Assembly: GCA_015066045.1 (NCBI GenBank)
Contig: SVPD01000022.1
Span: 1 to 37,712 of the forward strand
Direction of reading: 5' to 3'
DNA length: 37,712 bases
Source of the DNA: Oscillospiraceae bacterium
Lineage (GTDB): Bacteria; Bacillota; Clostridia; Oscillospirales; Acutalibacteraceae
How positions within the stretch are numbered: position 1 is the stretch's first letter; each line of letters starts with the position of its first letter. Shown in pieces: positions 15,375-23,454 of this stretch. The translations under genes and the position numbers were made by a program. A model generated the notes under the pieces. The model worked only from the letters and a program-made list of their open reading frames with translations, was not told the origin of the DNA and did no database searches.

Positions 15375-15719
15375 ATGGAACTTAAAAGAATCAATAATAT
15401 CGCTAGAGATTGGCGTTCAGTTACAGAAAAAGTAATTCAATTTGAGAAACCTGACCTTGATAAGCTTAAAGGTTTATTTCAAGAAACATATGAGCTTATA
15501 GAAGAATACAGCAGAGCCGGTTCGGTTCCCAAGGGCGTTTGTGAGGTACTTCTTGAGCTACATAAATTTGGATGGTGGGTTGGTGACTTAGATGATACGC
15601 CCATACACTACCTTTACAGAGAAATAATTGATATAATGTATGATTTAGAGAAATACTTTCTAACACGTGATGCTGATATTGAAACTGTAAAGGAAACCAT
15701 AGAAAAAATAAGCAGCTAA
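15375..15719 (+). CDS. Hypothetical helical protein, 114 aa
   Basis: I place the start at ATG 15375, with GGGAGG 7 nt upstream; a TTG at 15360 would overlap that ribosome site. Highly helical, charged: MELKRINNIARDWRS, LKGLFQETYELIEEYSRAG, a segment FGWWVGDLDDTP and an acidic C-terminus. No membrane segment. Lies 30 bp after the 57-aa gene and likely in the recombinase operon. No family recognised. Confidence 0.7.
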   Translation: MELKRINNIARDWRSVTEKVIQFEKPDLDKLKGLFQETYELIEEYSRAGSVPKGVCEVLLELHKFGWWVGDLDDTPIHYLYREIIDIMYDLEKYFLTRDADIETVKETIEKISS

Positions 15720-15737
15720 CAAAATATGTAATAATAC

Positions 15738-15766
15738 TTGCAAACACTATAGATTTCTAATATAAT
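15738..15766 (+). promoter_or_regulatory. Promoter of the structured RNA
   Basis: TTGCAA at 15738-15743, 17-bp spacer, TATAAT at 15761-15766. Seven bases later (15773) is the first base of the outer stem of the RNA described next, so the transcript would start exactly at the stem. Confidence 0.8.
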
Positions 15767-15772
15767 ATAAAT

Positions 15773-15968
15773 GCCAAACTGTAAGATACTCAAAACTAAA
15801 GAACATTAATACAAGGGGGTAGTGTACCCTTTTTAAATTCATACCATGAATTTGATAAAAATGTGAATTCCTTCGGTATGAATACAGTAATGTTCTTTGT
15901 ATCTACATAGTTTGGCGACTATCGGAGTTTGCATTTTTTGTGCGACTGCTTCGGTGGTCGCACTTTTT
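15773..15968 (+). ncRNA. Novel structured RNA or riboswitch-like leader, ~196 nt
   Basis: Outer stem GCCAAACU (15773-15780) with AGUUUGGC (15909-15916), continued by GUA/UAC and GAUAC/GUAUC (15785-15789 with 15899-15903). Second stem AAAGAACAUUA (15798-15808) with UAAUGUUCUUU (15888-15898), perfect over 11 bp. It closes a junction with hairpin AAGGGGGUA-GUG-UACCCUUUUU (15813-15833) and stem AUUCAUACC/GGUAUGAAU (15837-15845 with 15875-15883), topped by a GAAUU/AAUUC hairpin. A terminator ends it. It starts at a strong promoter and precedes the surface-protein gene, so it is either a stand-alone small RNA or a riboswitch controlling that gene. It matched no riboswitch, T-box or retron pattern I know. 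Confidence 0.7.
15940..15968 (+). terminator. Strong terminator between structured RNA and surface-protein gene
   Basis: GUGCGAC (15940-15946) pairs with GUCGCAC (15957-15963) around a UGCUUCGGUG loop and is followed by five U. The ribosome site of the next gene begins 20 bp later. GGCGAC at 15914-15919 could compete for the GUCGC arm, a weak hint of an alternative fold. Confidence 0.88.
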
Positions 15969-16000
15969 ATTATTAAACCTTTTAAGGTGGTTGATTTATC

Positions 16001-19000
16001 ATGAAACGGATTCTTTCAATACTACTTACCAGTATATTAATTATCTCAATGTTACCCTTTAACGCATTAAGGATAAGTGCAACAGCAACAACAGGGTTTG
16101 CAGGAGGAAGTGGAACAGAAAATGATCCATATCTTATTGAAACAAAATATCATTTGAATAATATTCGTAACTATCCAAGTGCCCATTTTAAAATGGTTGC
16201 TGATATAGAATTTAAAAACTACGACTTTTCTGAGTATGGAGATTTCTATAATCATGGTTATGGATTCAATCCTATCGGTGGTACTTCCGGTTTTACCGGA
16301 GTATTTGATGGCAACAACCATGTTATAAAAAATTTACATATAGAATCTCCAGGGTTACGTGTAGGTCTTTTTAATGAAAATCGAGGAACAATCAGAAATG
16401 TCGGTATAGTTAATAGTTTTATATCCGCTTCATATCCGGAAGAAGCTTCAACTTTATCTATGTATGCAGGAAGTATTGCAGCAAAAAACTATGGAAGGAT
16501 AGAAAATTGTTACAATACAGGTTCAGTGTCAGTTGTATATTCAAACAATCATCTCTATACATACGTTGGTGGTATCGCAGGAGATAATCGTGGCACAATA
16601 TCAGACTGTAATAACCAGGGTTCTGTATCTGATAAGAATAAAAATGGTGAGGCGTCTTTTTTGGGCGGAATCGCGGGAATGAACAAAAGCAGTATAGTTA
16701 AAAACTGCTATAATTCCGGTTCTGTATCAGCCTCAAATTCATCTGACGACGCTTTTGCTGGTGGTATAACAGGAAATAACGATAACGGTACTATAGAAAA
16801 CTGTCATAACATAGGTTCTGTATCTGCTTTAGCGTCATCTTCAAACGAATTTTCTGGTGGAATTGCAGCAACAAACAATAGTAATATAAAAAATTCCTAT
16901 AATGCGGGAACTGTGACGGTTTCAAATTCATCTGCAGGTAAAGTCAATGTTGGTGGAATTGTAGCAACTAACGACGGTATGATAAACAACTGTTATAATA
17001 CAGTGGATTTGTCTGCTTCAGGTTTAGGTAAGTATGTCTATGTGGGCGGAATTGCATCAATTAACAACAGCATTATAAAAAGCTGCTATAACTTAGGCTG
17101 TTTGACAGCTTTGGTATCTGATCCATCTTCTGTAAATTCACTTTACTCTTATTCTGCTTGTGCTTATACAGGTGGCATTGCAGGAGATAATAATGGCAGT
17201 ATAGAGACTTGTTACAACATAGGTAATTTGGCAGCATCAAGCTGGAGTATGTTTTCTAATTTTGATATCTATGCTTACGCAGGAGGTATAGTAGGACACA
17301 ATGGTTCAGGCACAATAGAAAACTGTTATAATACGGATTCAGTGTCGTCAGTTACAGGTCCGGGGACAGAGCCAGGTGTAATCTATGCATCCCTCGCACG
17401 CAATGCATATTCTTATTCTGGTGGAGTTGCAGGATATAACTTAGGTGGTACAATAAACACCTCCTATAGTATAGGAGATGTTTCGGCAGAGGCGCTTGCA
17501 ACTTATGATAAATATACCTATAAAGGTGGTATAACAGGGTTTGGCGGCACATTAAATAATTGTTACTCCGATAAAACATCAGATGAACTTAAGCTATCCA
17601 ACACATACACTGGCTTTGATTTTGAATCTGTTTGGACAATGGATGGAAACGAATGCTATCCCTATGCCGAATTTAAAAATGTAAATATTATATTGGATCA
17701 TTTCTATAATGGTTCTTGCGATACAACTTGCAATTGTGGATTCGTTAGAGCGAGTTCCTCCGACCATAAATATATACATATTTACGACACAATTAATCAT
17801 TTTGATAAGTGTACAATTTGTGAGAATGTAATAAATGCAAAACCTCATCAGTTTGTCAATGCTTGTGATGCAAGCTGTGATTGCGGATATGAAAGAACTA
17901 TCACACACAGCTATGACAATGCGTGTGATACAAATTGTAACGAATGCGGTTTAGAACGTGAAGTTCCCGACCATGTTTATGATAACTCTTGTGATACCGA
18001 TTGTAATTTATGCAATGAATTACGAACAATCACACACTCCTACAAGAATGCCTGTGACACCACATGTGATATTTGCGGACAAATTCGCACAGTGCCTGAT
18101 CATAACTATACACTGAACAGCAATCACACTTGTGACATTTGTAAATACAGCCGAACTCCCGGCAAGCCTATTGTTGAAAGTAAAACAAATAACAGTGTTA
18201 CCTTAGTTCCGTTAGACGGTTTTGAATATTCTAAAAATGGTCTAAACTGGCAAGCAAACAATGTATTCACAAACCTTTCAGCTGATACTACTTACACCTT
18301 CTATCAAAGAGTAAAAGCATCATCGAATGCGTTGGCAAGTGAAATTAGTGAAGGTCTAGCTATTACATTTAAGTCGGCACAGACAGCACCATATGCACCA
18401 ATTATTTCCAGCTTTACTGACACAATGGTAACACTTGTTGCTATTACAAATGGTGAATATTCCACAGACGGCGCAAATTGGCAGACAAGCAATGTGTTCA
18501 CAGGTCTTTCCTCGGGAACAAAATACACTTTCTATCAGCGCTACGCTGAAACCGATACCCACGAAGCAAGTAACATAAGCACCGGTACAAGCGTTACAAC
18601 AGACAAATCGAAACAAACACTTATACCTAATACGCCGACTGTTCAAAGTTTCACTGCAAGTAGTATTACACTAACTCCTATTGATGGTTGTGAGTACTCA
18701 AAGAACGGTACTACATGGCAAACCAATAATACTTTTTATAATTTATCCTGTGGTACAGAATATACCTTTTATCAGAGATACAAGGAAACAGCAACAACGT
18801 ATGCAGGAAAAAGCAGTTCTGCTTTGAAAGCACAAACCGATAAGGGTACTCAAACCAAACCGTCTGCACCAACACTTTCAAGCAAAACATATAACAGCGT
18901 TACACTTACCGCTATCAGTGGATATGAATATTCACGTGACGGTATAAATTGGCAGAACAGCAATGTGTTTACAGGTCTGACTGCAGAAACTAATTATTTG

Positions 19001-20503
19001 TTCTATCGGCGCAGGGCAGAGACAAATACACATTATGCTAGTGAATCAAGTGCTTCTATTACAGTAAAAACAGATGATGCTCCAATATGTGTTATAGATC
19101 CTACCTTGCATATTTATGATAATGATTGTGACAAGACCTGTAACCTCTGCGGTTCTATGAGAAATGTGCAAGAGCATAAATACTCAAATACTTGTGATGC
19201 TACATGTAATGAGTGTCAAGAAGTTCGTGTGGTTGGACCTCATAAGTACGACAATGCGTGTGATGAATCCTGCAACACTTGTGGAGCAACCCGTTCCATT
19301 GCCCACGATTATGCCGAGGCCACCTGCAGAGCACCTAAGACATGTAAGATTTGCGGTACAACTAGTGGAAGCAAATTGAGTCATAACACCGACGCAGGTA
19401 CCATAACCCAAAACGCTACTTGTACTGCCACCGGCACAATGATCTATAAGTGTACATTGTGCAATGAGGTTATCAAAACCGATGCAATCGCAATGCTCAC
19501 TCATGATTATGATTCTGGCAAGCTAACCAAGAGTGCGACCTGTAAGGAAGCAGGAATTAAAACCTATACCTGTAGTGTTTGCAAGGGAACTAAAACTGAA
19601 ACAATTGCAAAGAGTACAACACATTCCTACTCAAATAATTGTGACAGTTCTTGTAATGTTTGCGGTGCAACCCGTTCCATAACCCATAACTATGCGACGG
19701 CTACCTGTACCAAATCAAAAACCTGTAAGGTGTGTGGTGCGACGAGTGGCAAAGCGTTAGGTCATACCTATACTAATTCTTGCGATAAGAGTTGTAATCG
19801 TTGTAAAGCAACACGCTCTATTAAGCACACCTATACAAATGCTTGTGACACTACTTGTAATATATGTAAAGCTACTCGCAGCATAAAACACTCATACAAA
19901 ACTACCACAACCAAAGCAACCCTTAAAAAGAACGGTAGTGTGGTTAAAAAATGTACAGTCTGCGGAATTGTTGCCAGCAAGACAACCATTAAGTATGTTA
20001 AATCTATCAAACTTTCTGCTACAAGTTATACTTACAACGGAAAAGTAAAAACACCTACCGTAACAGTAAAGGATTCTTCCGGTAAAACACTTAAGAAAAA
20101 TACTGATTATACAGTTTCCTATGCAAAAGGCAGAAAGAAAGTTGGCACTTACAAGGTTACCATTAAATTCAAGGGTAATTATAGTGGAACCAAGACTCTT
20201 ACCTTTAAGATCAATCCTGCAAAAACAAATGTATCTAAGCTCACTGCAGGTAAAAAGAGTATCACCGTAAATATTACAAAAAAATCCACACAGGTTACCG
20301 GATATCAGATTCAGTATTCAACCTCTAAAGAGTTTACGAACGCAAAAACCAAGACAATAAAAAGTTGCAAAACTACTAAGTACACTTTAAAAGGTTTGAG
20401 TGCAAAAAAGACATACTATGTAAGAGTAAGAACTTACAAGACTGTTGGAGATATTAAATACTATTCTGGCTGGTCTACATATAAGCATGTAAAAACCAAA
20501 TAA
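16001..20503 (+). CDS. Large secreted surface protein with GLUG-type, Cys-rich and Fn3-like repeats
   Basis: A 1500-aa exported protein. Signal peptide in residues 1-30 (MKRILSILLTSILIISMLPF). Residues ~35-560 hold about ten to eleven GLUG-like repeats (GGIAGDNRGTISDC and similar), a beta-solenoid unit of surface adhesins. Then eleven copies of a CDxxCNxCG-type motif, often followed by Arg and His-x-Tyr, are split into two groups around four ~90-aa repeats carrying YSxxGxxWQxxNxF and TFYQR. The C-terminus has an MBG-like/Ig-like module (~1330-1405) and a fibronectin type III-like domain ending WSTYKHVKTK. No LPXTG or SLH anchor is seen. AAGGTGG lies 11 nt before ATG. Likely adhesin or host-interaction cargo of element B. 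Confidence 0.85.
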   Translation: MKRILSILLTSILIISMLPFNALRISATATTGFAGGSGTENDPYLIETKYHLNNIRNYPSAHFKMVADIEFKNYDFSEYGDFYNHGYGFNPIGGTSGFTGVFDGNNHVIKNLHIESPGLRVGLFNENRGTIRNVGIVNSFISASYPEEASTLSMYAGSIAAKNYGRIENCYNTGSVSVVYSNNHLYTYVGGIAGDNRGTISDCNNQGSVSDKNKNGEASFLGGIAGMNKSSIVKNCYNSGSVSASNSSDDAFAGGITGNNDNGTIENCHNIGSVSALASSSNEFSGGIAATNNSNIKNSYNAGTVTVSNSSAGKVNVGGIVATNDGMINNCYNTVDLSASGLGKYVYVGGIASINNSIIKSCYNLGCLTALVSDPSSVNSLYSYSACAYTGGIAGDNNGSIETCYNIGNLAASSWSMFSNFDIYAYAGGIVGHNGSGTIENCYNTDSVSSVTGPGTEPGVIYASLARNAYSYSGGVAGYNLGGTINTSYSIGDVSAEALATYDKYTYKGGITGFGGTLNNCYSDKTSDELKLSNTYTGFDFESVWTMDGNECYPYAEFKNVNIILDHFYNGSCDTTCNCGFVRASSSDHKYIHIYDTINHFDKCTICENVINAKPHQFVNACDASCDCGYERTITHSYDNACDTNCNECGLEREVPDHVYDNSCDTDCNLCNELRTITHSYKNACDTTCDICGQIRTVPDHNYTLNSNHTCDICKYSRTPGKPIVESKTNNSVTLVPLDGFEYSKNGLNWQANNVFTNLSADTTYTFYQRVKASSNALASEISEGLAITFKSAQTAPYAPIISSFTDTMVTLVAITNGEYSTDGANWQTSNVFTGLSSGTKYTFYQRYAETDTHEASNISTGTSVTTDKSKQTLIPNTPTVQSFTASSITLTPIDGCEYSKNGTTWQTNNTFYNLSCGTEYTFYQRYKETATTYAGKSSSALKAQTDKGTQTKPSAPTLSSKTYNSVTLTAISGYEYSRDGINWQNSNVFTGLTAETNYLFYRRRAETNTHYASESSASITVKTDDAPICVIDPTLHIYDNDCDKTCNLCGSMRNVQEHKYSNTCDATCNECQEVRVVGPHKYDNACDESCNTCGATRSIAHDYAEATCRAPKTCKICGTTSGSKLSHNTDAGTITQNATCTATGTMIYKCTLCNEVIKTDAIAMLTHDYDSGKLTKSATCKEAGIKTYTCSVCKGTKTETIAKSTTHSYSNNCDSSCNVCGATRSITHNYATATCTKSKTCKVCGATSGKALGHTYTNSCDKSCNRCKATRSIKHTYTNACDTTCNICKATRSIKHSYKTTTTKATLKKNGSVVKKCTVCGIVASKTTIKYVKSIKLSATSYTYNGKVKTPTVTVKDSSGKTLKKNTDYTVSYAKGRKKVGTYKVTIKFKGNYSGTKTLTFKINPAKTNVSKLTAGKKSITVNITKKSTQVTGYQIQYSTSKEFTNAKTKTIKSCKTTKYTLKGLSAKKTYYVRVRTYKTVGDIKYYSGWSTYKHVKTK

Positions 20504-20514
20504 AGCTAAAACAA

Positions 20515-20555
20515 GAAAAACGGTCTTTCTTCATTTCGAAGTAAGGCCGTTTTTA
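20515..20555. terminator. Bidirectional terminator between surface gene and integrase
   Basis: AAAAACGGTCTTTCTTC pairs with GAAGTAAGGCCGTTTTT around a short TTTC-type loop. A run on the left and T run on the right give termination both ways for the convergent genes ending at 20503 and 20573. Confidence 0.88.
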
Positions 20556-20572
20556 ACTTTTACACTATTAAA

Positions 20573-21511
20573 TTATTTTGGCAAAGAAATACGTTTCCTA
20601 CCACTAAACTTATCAAGTACATTAATTTCATCCACCTGTTTAGCTACGTCGCTTACCAGAAGATTGATATAATTCTGTGTGATATCCAAGCTTGAATGTC
20701 CCAGCAGACGAGACAGAGAGACAACATTACCGCCATTCAGTATCCACTGTTTTGCGAACGTATGTCTGTATCTGTGTATCCCGGTAGTCTCTACACCTCG
20801 TTTCTTGTTATACCAATATAGCTTGTTATAACAGGTACTCCTAGCCAGCTGCTGACCGTAGACATTACAGAACAGATAGTCATTATCTGACTTATGATGT
20901 CTGTATTTAAGATATTCAGCCAAGATATTAGTCATAGTCTGATTAAGTGGTACTATCAAAGGCTTTCTGTTCTTTGTGACATTCACATACACAACCCTGT
21001 TATCAAAGTCAATATCTTTTATTTTGACATTGATGAGACTTCTTTCTCTCACAGCCGTCGAAAACAGAAAGTTAGTTATCACCCAACACTGATACTCGTT
21101 AAAAGAGCATTTCTTGATATCAGGCCTCTTGAGTAGTATCTTGAGCTCACTGTCATTATACGTCTCTATGTTAGTTTTATCGACCTTTATGGCTCTCATC
21201 TTATACCTGGGTATATATCCCTCGTCCATCAGAAAGTGCATTGTGGTGATATAATCTCTCAAATAAGAGTTAATACTGACGTCGTTATTAAGAGTAGCTT
21301 TCAGATGAAGAACATATCTCTTATAAGCATCTTCATCAAATTCTTCTATCGGTGTATCCGGGTCAAAGAACTTATAGAACTGAGTGTAACTCTGCCTGTA
21401 ATGATTTATAGTTCCCTCTCTTAAATTCCTCTGCCGGCAGTATTCAAGATACTTCTCACAGCCCTCCTGAAAGGTTAATGTTTTGGTTGCTGTCATCTTC
21501 AGTTTCTGCAT
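20573..21511 (-). CDS. Tyrosine recombinase (integrase), element B
   Basis: A 312-aa integrase, almost identical to the element A copy at 2630-3571. Catalytic residues Arg155, His246, Arg249, His272 and Tyr281 are all present (HRYRHTF, LLGHSSLD, NYINL). The start is the ATG at 21511 with GGGGG upstream; a longer in-frame ATG at 21532 would overlap that site. It lies 33 bp left of the terminator-like hairpin and about 115 bp from the host-gene stop, the usual place for an integrase that targets the 3' end of a gene. The middle of the gene (about 20701-20940) is ~99% identical to copy A while the flanks are about 90%. Confidence 0.96.
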   Translation of the reverse strand: MQKLKMTATKTLTFQEGCEKYLEYCRQRNLREGTINHYRQSYTQFYKFFDPDTPIEEFDEDAYKRYVLHLKATLNNDVSINSYLRDYITTMHFLMDEGYIPRYKMRAIKVDKTNIETYNDSELKILLKRPDIKKCSFNEYQCWVITNFLFSTAVRERSLINVKIKDIDFDNRVVYVNVTKNRKPLIVPLNQTMTNILAEYLKYRHHKSDNDYLFCNVYGQQLARSTCYNKLYWYNKKRGVETTGIHRYRHTFAKQWILNGGNVVSLSRLLGHSSLDITQNYINLLVSDVAKQVDEINVLDKFSGRKRISLPK

Positions 21512-21543
21512 AAAAAATCCCCCACATTTCATATAAAAAATAT

Positions 21544-21581
21544 AGACACATCATCTGAGAAAACTCAAAAATGATGTGTCT
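21544..21581 (-). terminator. Element B end hairpin acting as the host operon's terminator
   Basis: AGACACATCAT (21544-21554) and ATGATGTGTCT (21571-21581) pair around a 16-nt loop. On the minus strand TATATTTTTT follows. It is the first terminator after the GGGtGRT stop, and it lies inside the element, so the element supplies the host operon's end. The same structure is at 3604-3641. Confidence 0.8.
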
Positions 21582-21626
21582 GATTATTTAATTATTATAA
21601 AATATTTTCAGATGCTATAAAGCTAA

Positions 21627-22625
21627 TTACTTACAAGCCTCTTCAATAGCAACTGCACATGCAACGGTCATACCAACCATGGGATTGTTACCTGCGCCGA
21701 TAAGGCCCATCATTTCAACGTGAGCGGGAACTGATGAGGAACCTGCGAACTGAGCGTCGGAATGCATTCTGCCCATGGTATCTGTCATACCGTAGGAAGC
21801 GGGACCTGCAGCCATGTTATCGGGATGAAGAGTACGGCCTGTACCGCCGCCGGAAGCAACTGAGAAGTAGCTTACGCCGTTTTCAACACACCACTTTTTG
21901 TAGGTACCTGCAACGGGATGCTGGAAACGGGTGGGATTGGTGGAGTTACCGGTGATGGAAACGCCTACGTTTTCCTTCTTCATGATAGCAACGCCTTCGG
22001 GAACGTTGTCAGCGCCGTAGCAGCGAACCTTGGCTCTGTCACCGTCGGAGTATGCAGTTTCGTTTACAACCTTAACAGTTTCTGTGTAGGGATCGAATTC
22101 AGTCTGAACATAGGTAAAGCCGTTGATTCTGGAGATGATCATAGCAGCATCCTTGCCCAGACCGTTAAGAATAACACGGAGAGGCTGAACTCTTACCTTG
22201 TTAGCGTTGAGGGCGATTTTGATGGCGCCTTCAGCAGCTGCGAAGGATTCGTGACCTGCGAGGAAGCAGAAGCATTCTGTTTCTTCGGAGAGGAGCATTT
22301 TACCGAGGTTACCGTGACCAAGACCAACCTGACGGTTGTCAGCAACTGAACCGGGGATACAGAAGGCCTGAAGACCTTCACCGATGGCTGCAGCAGCGTC
22401 AGCAGCCTTTGTGCAGCCCTTTTTGATGGCGATAGCTGAACCTACTGTGTAAGCCCATTTAGCGTTTTCGAATGCGATGGGCTGAGTTTCTTCTACGATT
22501 TTATAAGGATCGATGCCCTTAGCATCGCAGATTTCTTTACATTCTTCGATGGAAGAAATGCCGTATTCTTTTAAAACAGCGAGAATTTTAGCTTCTCTTC
22601 TTGCATAACTTTCAAATAATGCCAT
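21627..22625 (-). CDS. GGGtGRT protein (host gene at the integration site)
   Basis: A 332-aa protein carrying the signature GGGTGRT at residues 259-265. This family is common in anaerobic Firmicutes and is always of undefined biochemistry; it often sits beside a NifU-like scaffold, as here (14 bp gap, same operon). AGGAGG precedes ATG. The attachment core covers residues ~302-310 and everything after it (MVGMTVACAVAIEEACK) is encoded by element B, not by the ancestral chromosome. The reading frame is intact, so integration has not inactivated it. A function in iron-sulfur metabolism is inferred from its neighbour. Confidence 0.92.
   Translation of the reverse strand: MALFESYARREAKILAVLKEYGISSIEECKEICDAKGIDPYKIVEETQPIAFENAKWAYTVGSAIAIKKGCTKAADAAAAIGEGLQAFCIPGSVADNRQVGLGHGNLGKMLLSEETECFCFLAGHESFAAAEGAIKIALNANKVRVQPLRVILNGLGKDAAMIISRINGFTYVQTEFDPYTETVKVVNETAYSDGDRAKVRCYGADNVPEGVAIMKKENVGVSITGNSTNPTRFQHPVAGTYKKWCVENGVSYFSVASGGGTGRTLHPDNMAAGPASYGMTDTMGRMHSDAQFAGSSSVPAHVEMMGLIGAGNNPMVGMTVACAVAIEEACK
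21697..21720. repeat. Attachment-site core within the host gene
   Basis: The same 24 bp as 3757-3780, within codons for residues ~302-310 of the GGGtGRT protein. Left of it lies the element-supplied gene tail; right of it is chromosomal gene. Confidence 0.85.
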
Positions 22626-22639
22626 ATCCGTTTACCTCC

Positions 22640-23332
22640 TTATTCTTCACGGGGATCGATATACTTAGCGGCATCAGCAAATCTGCCGTAAGTGCCCATA
22701 GCCTTTTTATAAGCCTCGTTGGGTTCCATACCCTTTTTGATGAAGTCTGTCATCTTACCGAGGGAAACGAATTCGTAGCCAATAACCTGGTCGTCAGCGT
22801 CGAGAGCCATTCTGGTTACATAACCTTCAGCCATTTCGAGATAGCGGACACCCTTAACCTTGGTGCCGTACATGGTACCTACCTGTGAACGGAGACCTTT
22901 ACCGAGATCCTCAAGGCCTGCGCCTACTGAAAGTCCGTCCTCAGAGAAAGCAGACTGGCTTCTGCCGTATACTATCTGAAGGAAAAGCTCACGCATAGCA
23001 GTATTGATAGCGTCACAAACGAGGTCTGTATTGAGAGCTTCGAGAATAGTTTTGCCGGGAAGAATTTCACTGGCCATAGCAGCGGAGTGAGTCATACCTG
23101 AGCAGCCGATGGTTTCTACGAGAGCTTCCTCGATGATACCCTCTTTGATGTTAAGAGAGAGCTTACATGTACCCTGCTGAGGAGCACACCAGCCGACACC
23201 GTGTGTAAAACCTGAAATGTCTTTGATTTCATAAGCCTTTACCCATTTGCCTTCTTCGGGAATGGGAGCAGGTCCGTGGTTAGGTCCTTTTGCGACCTTA
23301 CACATTTTTTCAACTTCATGTGTGTAATTCAT
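22640..23332 (-). CDS. NifU-like iron-sulfur cluster assembly scaffold protein
   Basis: A 230-aa protein (start ATG 23332; TTG at 23341 is the alternative). It is the NifU-N-like partner usually found before the GGGtGRT gene. Cysteines suited to a scaffold: Cys49 and Cys56 in GWCAPQQGTC, Cys77 in ETIGCSGMTHSAAMASEIL, and Cys106 in LVCDAIN. The domain occupies ~35-130; the C-terminal 100 residues are family-specific. It should assemble Fe-S clusters for a partner, plausibly the co-encoded GGGtGRT protein. GGAAGGAG precedes the start. It is transcribed leftward into the integration site. Confidence 0.85.
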   Translation of the reverse strand: MNYTHEVEKMCKVAKGPNHGPAPIPEEGKWVKAYEIKDISGFTHGVGWCAPQQGTCKLSLNIKEGIIEEALVETIGCSGMTHSAAMASEILPGKTILEALNTDLVCDAINTAMRELFLQIVYGRSQSAFSEDGLSVGAGLEDLGKGLRSQVGTMYGTKVKGVRYLEMAEGYVTRMALDADDQVIGYEFVSLGKMTDFIKKGMEPNEAYKKAMGTYGRFADAAKYIDPREE

Positions 23333-23454
23333 GATGAACAAATCTCCTTCCGGAATTATATTGGTTTAGTTTACCACTGTTAATAATAACAAAAAATTTC
23401 TTATCTTTCAATAGTCAAAAGTAAAAATATTTAAAGTTATTTCTGAAAAAACTG

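Larger units (their letters stand above)
3757..21720. mobile_element. Element B (proximal ~17.9-kb integrative element)
   Basis: Bounded by two identical 24-bp cores, one inside the 3' end of the GGGtGRT gene (21697-21720) and one at 3757-3780. It is AT-rich compared with the chromosome to its right. It encodes an integrase at the host-gene side, a serine recombinase, replication-like genes, an IetAS-type pair and a large surface protein. No relaxase, mating-pore, capsid or terminase gene was recognised, so it is best called an integrative element of unknown transfer mode (mobilizable element or satellite are both possible). The exact crossover inside the core cannot be placed. Confidence 0.88.

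Noticed and set aside
15773-15968. Interpreting the structured RNA as a retron ncRNA, T-box or known riboswitch
   Set aside because: There is no reverse transcriptase gene nearby, no T-box sequence and no recognisable known aptamer signature. It is kept as an unknown RNA.
1-21620. Conjugative element or prophage
   Set aside because: No relaxase, coupling protein, mating-pore, capsid, portal or terminase gene is recognisable in the visible parts. Element A is incomplete, so this is not final for it.
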